This document shows, in pieces, positions 41,591-52,192 of a stretch of 64,000 nucleotides of DNA (its first letter is position 1; every line of letters begins with the position of its first letter). The notes below the pieces were generated by a model. The model had not been told where the DNA came from, made no database searches, and was given only the letters and a program-made list of their open reading frames with translations. This DNA is from Metridium senile (lineage: Eukaryota; Cnidaria; Anthozoa; Actiniaria; Metridiidae): positions 13,219,398-13,283,397 of the forward strand of contig OX459105.1 of assembly GCA_949775045.1 (NCBI GenBank), in the 5' to 3' direction. Position numbers and translations under genes: made by a program.

Positions 41591-43243
41591 TTAGTGTTAG
41601 TGTTAGTGTAAGTGTTAGTGTTAGTGTTAGTGTTAGTGTTAGTGTTAGTGTTAGTGTTAGTGTTAGTGTTAGTGTTAGTGTAAGTGTTAGTGTTAGTGTT
41701 AGTGTTAGTGTTAGTGTTAGTGTTAGTGTTAGTGTTAGTGTTAGTGTTAGTGTTAGTGTTAGTGTTAGTGTTAGTGTTAGTGTTAGTGTTAGTGTTAGTG
41801 TTAGTGTTAGTGTTAGTGTTAGTGTTAGTGTTAGTGTTAGTGTTAGTGTTAGTGTTAGTGTTAGTGTTAGTGTTAGTGTTAGTGTTAGTGTTAGTGTTAG
41901 TGTTAGTGTTATATCGCACTAGAGAATATAGCCATTGTCTATAGTTTCTAAGTCGGTTCTTCAGGATTTGCACAAACCGTTCAGTACGATAGGCATAAAG
42001 AAGAGGATTCAAAAATGAGTTGATACATACACTTAACCCAGGCAAAATACGGGATAAGATCTCTTTCACAGCGGGACTGATAAACGAAGTTCTAAGCCCT
42101 GTAGCTACAGCACTAATTGCAAGCGGCAAAACAAAGAAAAATAGATTGGTGAAAATCATAATAGCAATTCGCTTGGCAATTTTTGATTCCCGTTTCACGC
42201 CTGCATTTTGCTGTGATCGCTTGGCGTTGATATAAATATGTAAATATAGAATGAAAATGACGATGTAAAACACTCCAGTGAGGGATCCTATCACAAAAGT
42301 AAAGACAACAATATCATACAGTGATGGGCTTACGCTCAATGATATGGGAACACAAAAAAGTGAAGAGCGGTACAAATCCCCAATCATTGAATACCCGGTC
42401 ATAGCAAATGCAACGAACCAAAAAAACATCAAAAGAACAATGGCTAAACGTTTCGAAATTCTCATATCTGGATTCATCAGAACAAGATATCTTTCTACTG
42501 TTAAAAGTAGAGATGTGGTTACTGAATTGGATTGTCCTAACAGCCACAAAACACCAACCTTATAGCATTCAATTCGAAGAATAAAAGAAAGTTGTCGAAA
42601 CGGAAAATAATTCCAATAAATAGCAATGCATACTGCATAAATCGCTACCAAAAAATCACTGATTGCCAAATTACTCACAAATAACATTGATACATTCTTT
42701 CGGAGTGCTTTTGAAGACAAAATATTGACAAAGACTACAAGATTTATAACAGCAGTGAAAGCCCCTAAAACTGCAATACAGGATATTGCTATTAACTGGC
42801 CGTCCCAGCATATGTTTGTAGTATACACATGCACATAAAGCTTATTACGGTCGCTTCGTGGACCTGTTTTGCAATAGAAGTCCTGATCCGTTTCGCTAAG
42901 AGAAGAATATTCTGTGTTCACTTTGCAACTGTAATTGAAAAGCGTGTTATTAAGATAGCGAGCAGTATCAGAAAACATGTTCAACTTGTAATGATGGACT
43001 TCGCATCGAATGAGCCTAGATTTGAGTGGATTAGCTGACCATGTGTTATTTAGACGAAACAACCAACAGTCTCTGCATTCCGCTGACCAAGAGAACCCAA
43101 TTACACTTCTCAGCATGGGCAGTTCCAACATTCTTTTCTCTGGTTTCCAGTCCACGACCCCAGTAGCGTCTATGATAGCAAGAGAGAAGAATAGGCCTGT
43201 CAGCTTTCCAGTAAAAGATCGAAGTGGGTTTCCAGTCAGGTTT
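41308..43243 (-). CDS. LGR-type GPCR, copy 1, exon 4 (last LRR, hinge, 7TM, 200-residue repeat tail)
   Basis: This is the paralogue of the exon at 55,595-57,167, with the same ctttcag acceptor and phase 2 entry. It finishes the last LRR and carries the cysteine hinge and all seven membrane segments. Key motifs are intact: NLAISDF in TM2, IECYK and ERY in TM3, a Trp in TM4, LFC in ECL2, a Pro in TM6 and NPLLY in TM7. It lacks three residues (IFT) present in copy 2 just after TM3. After VRY the frame enters the hexamer array and stays open for 200 codons. The first roughly 107 are Asn-Thr repeats and the rest are Asn, Asp, Thr and Lys, giving an acidic tail. The next AATAAA on this strand is at 40,216-40,221. 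This exon is intact, but exon 1 of the same gene is frameshifted, so the gene may be dead or transcribed from another start. Confidence 0.85.
41591..41910. repeat. TTAGTG hexamer array encoding the copy 1 receptor tail
   Basis: This holds about 53 copies of TTAGTG with rare TAAGTG variants. On the minus strand in the receptor frame each unit reads Asn-Thr. It directly follows the conserved VRY codons of the receptor. Confidence 0.95.
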
Positions 43244-43992
43244 CTGAAAGTATATCAATCAGGAATCAGTCAATTGTTCATTAATAGCATCTGTTTTTAG
43301 GTTTGGCGTCAGTCGATAGTACCTTTGTATGCGAATACAGACAGCCTGACATTCCTTTGAGGAATTTTCTTTCATGATTAATATATACAAATTTACATAT
43401 GAAAACATCCAAACTTTGCATCATATTATTTTTGAAATGGGTAAACAAACAAGGGCGCTTTAATGCTTAAAAGAGGGTAATATATAATATTCTATAAATC
43501 CAAGTAAAACGTTTATTATAAATAGTACATTTATAAACCCGAGCAATTGCAAAAATCCTGATTGAAATTACTCACAGGCACAGCCAGCAAATAAGTAGCC
43601 ACAAGATTTAGAAGGAACGATATTACGTTAGGAGCAGAACTTAACACAGACAGAAAGAACATTAACATATCAATAAATCGACTCCCAATGGTTGCATCTG
43701 AAATGGGCAAACAAACAAACAAAGTAAAGAGGTATATTTTTTCAAAACTTTGCAAAACAGATCTCGATATTCCAACTTTTGCCCACGTGAACTGAAAATC
43801 AGCAAAAAACTATATTGCTGCTAGGTCTTACAACTGTGGTTTTCAGTATACACACTTTTCAGTTTTTGGGATTCTGCGTATTTCTAAACATGCTTTATGC
43901 CTGTGAAGGATATCCTTTAATCTGGGAACCAATCAAAGATCTCGAAATTCACTTTCAAATGATTGAACATTCTATTCTGTACGGAAACTTAC

Positions 43993-44064
43993 AGTATTTC
44001 CAGACGGTCAAGGCCGGCAAACGCTTCGTAAGTCAGCACATTGATGTTGTTATAAGCCAAAGAT
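43993..44064 (-). CDS. LGR-type GPCR, copy 1, exon 3 (single LRR)
   Basis: This 72-nt phase 2 exon has a ttttcag acceptor and gtaagt donor. It encodes SLAYNNINVLTYEAFAGL plus DRLEIL, a textbook LRR. The 749-bp intron to exon 4 contains no other segment conserved with copy 2 that looks like an LRR. Confidence 0.83.
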
Positions 44065-44199
44065 CTGAAAATAAAAAGTATTATTGAAAACATTTCATCA
44101 CATCCCATTCGCTTGCCTCAATAGTTTCCAAATATATTCCTAGTACTTATAGATAGACCTTAATCATGATGCTCTTATCACAATCCTTTTAATTTGTGA

Positions 44200-44392
44200 T
44201 CGGTAATATAATATAGGTAATATAACTTTACTGACGTTTCGAGCTTTAGCCCTTTGTCGAAGGACTAAAGCTCGAAACGTCAGTAAAGTTAAGTCAACAT
44301 TTTTTACGGTGTTACAAATTTCATTATATTACCTATCATTTATATTAAACACCGACGCAGCTTATACTAGTTTAATTACTCGCTAGTTTCCA
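44200..44392. mobile_element. 193-bp insertion with palindrome and 13-bp target duplications
   Basis: It is flanked by TTTTAATTTGTGA at 44,187-44,199 and 44,393-44,405; unit 2 has one copy of this motif at 58,088-58,100. Inside is a hairpin of ACTTTACTGACGTTTCGAGC with its complement. A related copy is at 7,366-7,556 and a fragment at 62,565-62,615. The long target duplication suggests retrotransposition. CGAAACGTC resembles part of the hammerhead core found in Penelope-like elements, but the full core is not visible. Confidence 0.75.
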
Positions 44393-44557
44393 TTTTAATT
44401 TGTGAGACTATTTGCTTCCCTTAATGTTTTCCAAATTCAATTCTCTTAGGCGATAGACCTTTTTCCCAAATTTGCCTGAACAGTTTCTTAATACAATCCT
44501 CTTGGCCGGCATATATATTTATTTGACATGCAGCCCAAATGTTTTCAGTGTACTTAC

Positions 44558-44632
44558 AACAATATAAGGTGAGTGTATGACATGAAGGACCTCTCAGCCA
44601 CCTCTTGAAGCTGATCGTTGTATGACAGATCT
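44558..44632 (-). CDS. LGR-type GPCR, copy 1, exon 2 (single LRR)
   Basis: This 75-nt phase 2 exon runs from an atgtag acceptor to a gtaagt donor. It encodes DLSYNDQLQEVAERSFM then SYTHLILL, one LRR. The intron between it and exon 3 is 493 bp here but only 290 bp in copy 2, because a 193-bp element inserted in copy 1 after the duplication. Confidence 0.8.
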
Positions 44633-45008
44633 CTACATATGAACAAGAACATTGTCAAATCTTCAGGACAATTTGAGTAACTTAAATTAAAAGCTTGACA
44701 ATTAGACAATATAGAGCTCTAAAATCATATCCTTTACATAAAATAATATGGCTACTGTACATGCGTAATATCACGTACCTATTTAATAGCAGAAAACAAA
44801 ATTACTGCACAATACCAGCTCAAGTTAGTTAATGATAGCTTAACATTGATAAAATAGACAATTATGAAGCAGGCACTAATTAATGTATGAAAATGCACTG
44901 TATGTCTTACTATAGCTTTGACTGATTTAAGCAAAAGCACCACAAATCAGAAAAAGGCTGGCCGGTCATTTACAGATTACTAACAGCTTTTACAGAAAAA
45001 GCTATTAT

Positions 45009-45195
45009 GTGGCTTCATAGCTCAGTTGGTAGAGCATTGCACCGGTACTGCAAAGGTCATGGGTTCAAATCCCGTTGAAGTACCGAATTTTTTTCGGGCT
45101 TCTATAACTGCAATTACATAAATTGCATATTTCTCCGCGACGATCATAATCATACACAAATGATATAACCGCGGATCAGACCCACATATATACAT
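45009..45195 (+). mobile_element. tRNA-derived SINE with 15-bp target duplications
   Basis: The head resembles a tRNA, with pol III A box TAGCTCAGTTGG and B box GGTTCAAATCC, followed by a non-tRNA tail. It is flanked by AGAAAAAGCTATTAT at 44,994-45,008 and 45,196-45,210. Unit 2 has the uninterrupted site near 59,390, so this is an insertion and not an ancestral tRNA gene. It lies in intron 1 of receptor copy 1, in sense relative to the plus strand. Confidence 0.9.
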
Positions 45196-45469
45196 AGAAA
45201 AAGCTATTATAGATAACAATCCATAAAAGCAATCGAAAATGTAGCATACATGTGTAACCACAATTCCTTTCGGTCGTGCAATAGCAATTATGGCCGTAAT
45301 TGGTTCGCTCCGACAACTGTTTTGACACAGTTGCAAAATGTTTACGTACAAAGAGCACATTTCGGTGAGAGAGGTGACATTTGATGTTTAATATCCTACA
45401 AGTACTTTGAAATAAACTCCACAGCACAAGTGGTAAATATGTACGTTTTGTAAATCATCAATAGTCCTT

Positions 45470-45663
45470 TTCGATGATCAATCTCAGCCTCAATAGCGGG
45501 TACAATATTCTTTAGAATTTCTCTGCAGGTGGTGGTAACTCAAGTAATGTTACATTTTCAAACAATTGAAACACTTCGAAATTCCAGGGGCCCTAGTCAA
45601 ATTCTAAAGAATATATTACACATTATCGAGGTTGAGGTTGTTGGAATAGAACTGTGAAATGGT
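45470..45663. mobile_element. MITE, CTATCGAGGCTGAGGTTG family
   Basis: The left end has CAATCTCAGCCTCAATAGCG and ATATTCTTTAGAATT; the right end has the complement. In unit 2 only part remains (59,640-59,700), split by the LINE-like insertion. Confidence 0.65.
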
Positions 45664-45667
45664 CCAT

Positions 45668-45858
45668 AAAAACGTGACGAATTTGATATATATGAGTCGC
45701 CATAGTTTGTAGACTTCACATTAGAATAACAAAAGATTTGTTCATCCTGTGAAAAGGGCCATCGATGGTCCTTTTCACAGGATGAACAAATCTTTTGTTA
45801 TTCTAATGTGAAGTCTACAAACTATGGCGACTCATATATATCAAATTCGTCACGTTTT
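45668..45858. repeat. Near-perfect palindrome, 95-bp arms
   Basis: Arms start AAAACGTGACGAATTTGATA and meet at GGGCCATCGATGGTCC. Unit 2 has only the right arm (60,093-60,180). Confidence 0.88.
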
Positions 45859-47083
45859 CATACAAGATGACTTGTATGTAATAATGTATGATTTGTCTGT
45901 CTTGTAGTGTGAAAGCGGCTAATGAAAATATTTGTATGTGAAATTACAGTTTTTATAGTTTTTATAGTTTTTTCTATTTAGTCAATATCAATATCTGTAA
46001 AACAAATACAAAAAGAAGCAATGCCTAGCAACAACTTTATTTGTTGTGGTATTGACTATAAGGTACATGCCATTAAGGCACGTGCAAACGGCTTCAACAT
46101 TTACTTTAACATCCGTTCGATTTTGTTGAATGGAAATGTTGAAACCGTTTGCCAAACATTCTACAGCGTTCAAAACAACCGAACCAATGTTGAGTCAAAT
46201 GTTGAAGCTGTTTAACGGGTCTTTAGAAAATTGATGGGGAGGGTTGGGCAATTTGTCGGTGCAGGATATTTCTGCCTTCGAGGTTGTGCAGGATATCATT
46301 TTCAGGTTTGCACGATATTTGTTTTCATGTTTTTTTTTAATTGTTGTTTTGCACGATATATTGCTGTGCTTGATATTTTTAAATTTAAATTTAAATTAAT
46401 TCTTAATTATATCTATAATATTCCTTCCATTTAAAAATGAAATGAAAATAAAATATATTATATTTAAATTCAAACCAGTTGATGTCTTTTTATTTAAGTT
46501 AGAAAACCCTACTTATTTCTATAAATTTCAGTCCACATTTGTTATGAAATTTGCATAAATGTTTCAAAATTTGCACGCTTCAACTTCGAAAAAAAAGTCG
46601 ACCGCCAAACAACAAATAATGCTAATGTAATAAAATATTTTATTAAGTATTTATAACCACAATTATATAACTTGCATGTAGCTGTTTTAGCAAGTTTTTG
46701 TTGTTCACAAATTCTATATTTGAAAGTCCTATTGTCATGTAAGGACATTTTTGAAACTTACAAGGTTCGATTCATTTGTGTAAATTCCAAAACATACTAA
46801 AACGAATATTTCGAAAAAATAGATTTAATTTTCTGAACTAGTTAATAACACACATGAGCTGGTTTGACTGTTATAGTTTTCATTTAGTAACAATTTAGTT
46901 AAAACAAGAAACATCAACTTTAAAAGAAAACGATATCTTATCATAACTTCACTGCATGTATAGATCTTGAATAGACTTGACTTATAGACCTAATAGTCAC
47001 TACAATATGGACTTGTGTACAGCAGCAATTTAATTTTATTTCATGGACATATATACTGTATATAATATTGCAGGTTTACTTAC

Positions 47084-47258
47084 AATTTGGTGATGTTAGT
47101 GTAATCAGCCAAAAGATGCCCCAGCTGACAGATGGCTGTAATTTTACATTCCTGCAAAAACTTGTTTTAGAGATGTTGCAATGACCGTTCTTCTCTTCGG
47201 TAACTCGTCCTCGAAGGAACAACACCAAACAGAATAGATATAGTGTTCTTGGTTTCAT
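47084..47258 (-). pseudogene. LGR-type GPCR, copy 1, exon 1 with a 28-nt frameshifting deletion
   Basis: This is the counterpart of exon 1 of copy 2, with the same ATG, signal peptide (MKPRTLYLFCLVLFLRG), first cysteine pair and gtaagt donor. It is 175 nt instead of 203: 28 nt found in copy 2 between the second and third cysteines are missing. Read normally, the exon then ends in phase 1, and splicing to exon 2 gives TAG across the junction. The downstream sequence is still conserved in the other frame (ECKITAICQLGHLLAD), which shows it was coding. An assembly error, another start or a different splice form could rescue it. I infer a disrupted exon, not necessarily a fully dead gene. Confidence 0.7.
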
Positions 47259-48436
47259 TGTAGTTAACTTAACTGATTGTGTCCGTGCGCATTCATCAGT
47301 GCTAAATAGCCAAGTTCATTTGCGGAAGCTTATGTACTTAATTTTGCCCATTCGGAGCAGACTGAAATACTCAAATTGAATGAAAGGAACTTGACAGTCT
47401 TTTGTTTTCTTTATGATTCATAGTTTCAAGAATAGTTGAAGAACAACGGCCACAGCATCCTAAAGCTAAAGTGCCTATAATAATAAAAAAAAATTCCTTT
47501 ATCTACAGCAAACAAGGTCTAAGAAACAATACTTTCTATTTTTTGGCTACTTTCTAATAAATCCATACGATTTTACAGCGCTTTAAAGTTAGCAAAAAAC
47601 TAGTCAGAGCGATATAATATTCTAACGTCAATATTCTTACGGAAATACGAGGCCGCAAATTTTGACCGTTTTTAGGGTAAAATACTCAAACGGTTGTAAC
47701 TTTAAGCCTTTTTAATTTAAAGCCCAAAGTAATAAGTTAACTAAGATATATAATACAGACAAGTTTGAAGAAAAGTTTTGATGTGCTGTGTAGACTCATC
47801 TGCATGGTTTTCATGCAGACTCACTCTTAAAAATAATGGTTTCATAGAGCGTATTAAAGTCGAAAATGAAACATTTAAGCGTGTTATCGCAATGTAACGT
47901 CGAGATGACATTTGAGTAACACCATGAAAGCAAGATCCGCCCGGACTCTGAGTCGATCCGTCCGTAGTGTTTAGTTAATGTTTAATCAAAATCTTGTAAG
48001 CTTAGTGTGTCTACAAAAGGAAAATAAAATGTTTAGGCCATGTTATGGATGATTATATTGTAAGTGAGGTCGTAGCATGTTGAAATCATCAAACGTATTT
48101 GACATCAACATATCGCATAGGATGAAGCAATGTTTTTTTGGATGAACTGGTTTTATAGTGTTGGCGAATCGACTCGAGTGTCGGCGAACTGGTTGTCGGC
48201 GAACTGCCATGTCGGCGAAACGACTGGTAGCCATCAGAGGGACTCCAGAGTTAAATTTTTAAACGATTTGTCTAGCGCAAAACTTTCAAATATTTTTTTA
48301 CAAAACTATGTTTGGATGCCGACTGACTGAAGACTCATCTAGGTTGTTTTGCCTAAGATCACAGAACTAGAGTAATTTCCTTACTAGTATTTAAAATCAA
48401 TCAGTGTTGCAAACACTAATATAGAGAGACAATATT
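47259..48436. promoter_or_regulatory. Duplicated 5' flank of receptor copy 1
   Basis: This stretch upstream of the copy 1 start codon is conserved with 60,942-62,040 in unit 2 and should hold the promoter. No TATA box or named operator stands out. Short open frames here contain tandem TCGGCGAA motifs and are not gene-like. Confidence 0.4.
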
Positions 48437-48619
48437 TTAAACATATTTTATTAAGTTCATCGTTTCGTGGTAACAGCGGTAACACTTCTTTTTGTGGCAA
48501 AATTTAAGCATATTTTTTTGTCTTTCTTTGTTTGCTTTCATTCCTTCTTTTAATTCCTTCAATTCAACTTCTCGTTCTTCTGCTGCTTTGATTCCCTTAT
48601 TATACTCCGACGGATAAGT
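48437..48619 (-). other. Possible small terminal exon, unknown protein
   Basis: After a ttgacag acceptor the minus strand is open for 60 codons. It has a charged helical stretch (EEREVELKELKEGMKANK), then KFCHKKKCYRCYH, and a stop just outside the duplicated unit. No family is recognised and no upstream exon was found. It could be chance. Confidence 0.25.
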
Positions 48620-49089
48620 CTGTCAACCAGTGTAAACTTACTAATCTTCACTAATTATGTTTCTTTTTTATTGGAAATATGTTGGCCGCGAGCGTCTTCG
48701 AATTGCATGCATGTCAAAAGCGCTTTCAGTTCTTTGTTTTGAAACTAGTGATTCCGATTCACACGATGAAATGCTATCGATAAAAAGTGAAATACATTAC
48801 CAAGGCGATTACCAAGGTGATGTTATGGGGGTACACCTCGCATGGGATGTGTGTCCCGTTCGGACACTGACCTCATTGGGCTCGTTTAATTAATCGTCGG
48901 TGATCAGTCCTGTGCATTTTCATTTAGTCAGTTTTGATAGTCTATTTTGTAAATCTGTTTTGTAAGTCAAACTAATACGTGCCCAATAAAGCTGTTAAAA
49001 AAAGCTTTGAATATATTTTCGAAAAATTTATCCGTTATAGTTTCTTTTCAAGCTTTCGAGGTCACTCACCCTAATGATTTCATTACCTA

Positions 49090-49540
49090 AATGGCACGAT
49101 CGTGTGAATTTTTAGGGCAGTAAACGTTATACATACACTTATATCCATTGATTCTACCCTCAACTGATTAAAAATACAAAGTAAACAAATGGACCAAGTT
49201 TGGTGCCTAGGGGTACTCCGGCATCTTAAAATTGTCGTGCAGGACCTAATAATTGTGCCTGGACTATCAATCTCTGCCAACCAGTTATGCAAAGGTTGAA
49301 CTAAAGTGTGTGTAGTAGAACATTTTTTATTATTTCTAGCGACCAGTTTTACCGAACTCTCTAGTACTGTACTTAGAACAAGGGTTAGCGAGATAGGCCT
49401 GAAGTCGTTGTCCACAGAAGTATAGGTTTGGGTACCGACGAAGAGGCAAGTCGGCGCATTTCCACAGTGATGGAATCGAGCGTTGAAAATTGAACAGATT
49501 GGACCGGCTAGGAATGGTTACACGTATTTAAGACCCATTT
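49090..49540 (-). pseudogene. Non-LTR reverse transcriptase fragment, internally deleted
   Basis: Minus-strand remains include DNDFRPISLTLVLSTVLESS, STTHTLVQPLHNWL and, in another frame, GVPLGTKLGPFVYFVF. These are RT motifs in the correct order. The segment with the first catalytic Asp, normally between the second and third motifs, is missing, and a frameshift separates them. This is an old LINE remnant distinct from the one at 50.8-52.1 kb. Confidence 0.75.
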
Positions 49541-49813
49541 TAAAATATCGTAAGTATCAATTGCTGCTTGAAGACTAAGCTTATCCGAAACATCAAATAC
49601 AAATTAAAGGAAACAATACTTCATTACAACTTTACTTGTCTTTGATAGTGACTAATATCCACAAAATAGAAACTATTATTATATTCACATCCACTGGATA
49701 TGAGCAATTGCCCGCTCTGACTGGTTTCACTACTATTAGGCTATCAGTTAATATACCGTGAGTAGAGAAGAAAACAAAATGCCTGGGGTTTTGCCGACCC
49801 GATTTTGGCCTAG

Positions 49814-50480
49814 ATTGCATGCAAAACAGTCCCTACTTTTACGCGAAATTTCCGAGGAAATGAGTTGAAGCTCGATCGGACTAAATTCTAGCCGCGAGAG
49901 AATGAGGAGAGGATTAACGGACGAGCCGGGAGTAGGGACTGTCGCCTTCCCATACTTAAAATCTGTACAGAGTTTGCGCATCTAAGAAAACGCTAATTCT
50001 TAATTGGCTGAAATCGGACACTTCTGTCCTCACTAGTACTAAGCTGCCTGCACGCCATTTGATGTTATTTTGAGTAACTTCAAAGCTGTCATCGGCTCCG
50101 TTGCTAGAAAACAGACCACACTAACAGATCATAATCTAATTGAAAAACTTTCGTCTTGGTTTACTTCTATTTCAAATCTTCAAATTTTCATCGAACGTCA
50201 ATTATCGTTTCCTATAACGATGCCGTGTCTTCAGCATATTTTCCGTCGAGGACTTGTACAGTTTCTTTTCAAATAAACATTGGCACAAACACACATAAGC
50301 CAAGCACGTAGCCTGTACATATTTTAGTATGGGAAGGCGACAGTCCCTACTTTTCGCGTCTCTCCCCCTTCAATTCGCTATAATACTTTCCTCAATCTCT
50401 CGCGGCCATAATTTCGATCGATCAAACTTCAACTCCCTTCCTCTGAGTTTTCGCGTAAAACAAGGGACTGTCTTGCAGTC
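49814..50480. repeat. Two inverted 125-135-bp arms around 370 bp of unique sequence
   Basis: Outer ends TGCAAAACAGTCCCTA and AGGGACTGTCTTGCAG; inner ends GGGACTGTCGCCTTCCCATA and its complement. Each arm carries matching internal sequence (CTCTCGCGGC). It could be two copies of one MITE in opposite orientation or one larger element. Confidence 0.7.
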
Positions 50481-50828
50481 TAATTGTGCCCAAAACCAGT
50501 TTTTCTTAACTAAGTAAAACTTCAAATCAACGCCGGTCTTCAGTTGAGTTTGGTGATGTGTTATCTGTTTTGGTGTAAGGGAAATATGGAGTGCAGAGGT
50601 GATAACAAAAAGATGTAACTGATTATTTACGTAAAACTTGTCCGAATTTGCATGCATTGCAACATCAATCCAAACATACACAATATTTATTTAATAACAA
50701 AGAACAATTTTTCACTTTCATTTCAGGCTCACTAATTAAATGTTTACGTAGTTATTAATTTTACAACCTGACTTTTATAGAAAAAGTTTTCTTTTTAGTA
50801 GTAATGTATAATGGTCAATTCAGATATG

Positions 50829-52110
50829 ATTCAAGATTCAAGATTCAAGATTCAATTTATTTTTTCACCATGATATTTACAAGATTTACATAAACATATA
50901 TAATTATATACAATATACTATTAAATACTATATAATGTAATATTAATTAGTGAATAAATAGTAATAAGTGATTATTCATAAAATATACAAGGAAAACTAT
51001 ATCATAAGTAGAAAGTATATGTTGTGATTTATGAGAGAAAATTTTGTTTATGTGGTAAAGTTTATCTGAGAACAAGACAGGTGAAGGATATCTGGAATAA
51101 CGTGAGTTAAACAAGCCAGACATTCTAATAGGTTGAAGTGCAAGTGTGGAGTCAGATTTTTTTGAAAGAAGAAAATTAAAGAAGTTTGTCTTAGAAAGGT
51201 AGTTTAAAACATATAACTAGACATATACAGGGACACAAGTATAACAGACAAATAAACAAACAACAAACAATACAAAACAAACAATACAAACAAAGAGATG
51301 AGGATATTACATTTGAGATGTTAATAATTAATTAATGTTAATTTAGTATTGGTTAACAAACTTAGAGAGCAAGTTTGATTTAAAATTAGCTCTACTAGAT
51401 TTAGATTTTATATTTGAATCTAATTTATTCCATATTTCAGGTCCTTGAAAACGCAGAGAAAATTTTACATAGTTTGTTCTTATTTTTGGTACACAAAAAG
51501 ATTGCTTAGCAGCAAATCTTGTATTATAATGATGTCTATTTAGTGCTAATGTAAAGAATTTATTAAATGCATTGGGTAATTTGTTATGATGGAAATCATG
51601 CATAAAGAGTGCATTATTAAAAGAGACAAGATCTGATAGTTTTAGTATTCCTAATTTCTTGAAAAGGGGACTACTTGTTTGGTCGAATGATGAAAAAGTA
51701 ATTATACGAACAGCTTTTTTCTGAATAATGACCAATGGTTGAAGAGATGTTTTATAAGTTCCCCCAAGCCAAAATACCATAAGTTAGATAGGGGTATATG
51801 AGAGTATAGTAAAGTTGTATAAGTATTTTAGTGTTGACATACCATCGTAGTTTTAGCAATATACCTATGCTTCTTTTAATCTTCTTACAGATGTTTTGTA
51901 TTTGAGATTTAAAGTTTAAATGAGAGTCAATGTAAATGCCAAGGTAGTTAACACTATCTTTGCGTTTCAAGGGAATATGATTTATATGAATATTAGGGTT
52001 GTGTAAGAGTTTCTTTTGAGGTGGATGGAAGATTACAAAATTAGATTTGTCTATATTAAGAGAGAGGCGATTGGAGGAAAGCCAGGAGAAGACACATGAT
52101 AGCTAGTTGT
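50829..52110 (-). pseudogene. 5'-truncated CR1/L2-like LINE, end of reverse transcriptase, frameshifted
   Basis: On the minus strand it reads the RT thumb (WLSSNRLSLNIDKSNFVIF), then VNYLGIYIDSHLNF and LIYPYLTYGILAWGN. A frameshift follows near 51,770, then TYKTSLQPLVIIQKKAVRII. The C-terminal part continues to a stop at 51,343. The 3' flank ends in tandem GAATCTT units at 50,829-50,858, typical of CR1/L2-type tails. The catalytic part is missing, so this is a dead copy. Confidence 0.85.
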
Positions 52111-52192
52111 AAATTAACCATCTTTTCTAGCTCACTATGATCACGCACACTACCGCTCGATCGCTCAGCTAGCTACTTTATACAATTAATTA

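Larger units (their letters stand above)
41591..48436. repeat. Segmental duplication, unit 1
   Basis: This unit aligns along its length with 55,372-63,302 in the same orientation, in exons, introns and flanks. It ends on the right within ACACTAATATAGAGA. It differs from unit 2 by the SINE at 45,009, the 193-bp insertion at 44,200, a second arm of the palindrome at 45,668, and about 660 bp near 46,310-46,980 that unit 2 lacks. The homology probably extends left through the hexamer array to about 40,280, since both units have GTTATACGTAA-like sequence there. Confidence 0.88.

Noticed and set aside
41591..41910. Interstitial telomere repeat
   Set aside because: The unit is TTAGTG, not TTAGGG, and it belongs to the GTCATT hexamer series.
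40293..41922. Long plus-strand frames rich in Cys-His or Val-Ser
   Set aside because: They are translations of the GTCATT/TTAGTG arrays on the strand opposite the receptor. Only the receptor frame continues into conserved protein.
43531..43755. Extra exon of receptor copy 1 in intron 3 (hydrophobic frame with acceptor- and donor-like ends)
   Set aside because: It has no LRR pattern, unit 2 does not keep the frame or the donor, and exon 3 joins exon 4 smoothly without it.
45009..45085. Functional tRNA gene
   Set aside because: Target duplications, an empty site in unit 2, a poor anticodon loop (no U before the anticodon) and a non-tRNA tail make it a SINE.
45176..45427. Minus-strand frame conserved in position in unit 2 (59,387-59,635)
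   Set aside because: The two copies differ by frameshifts, and the shared DNA (GCACGACCGAAAGGAATTGT) is a MITE motif also seen at 8.7 and 52.3 kb.
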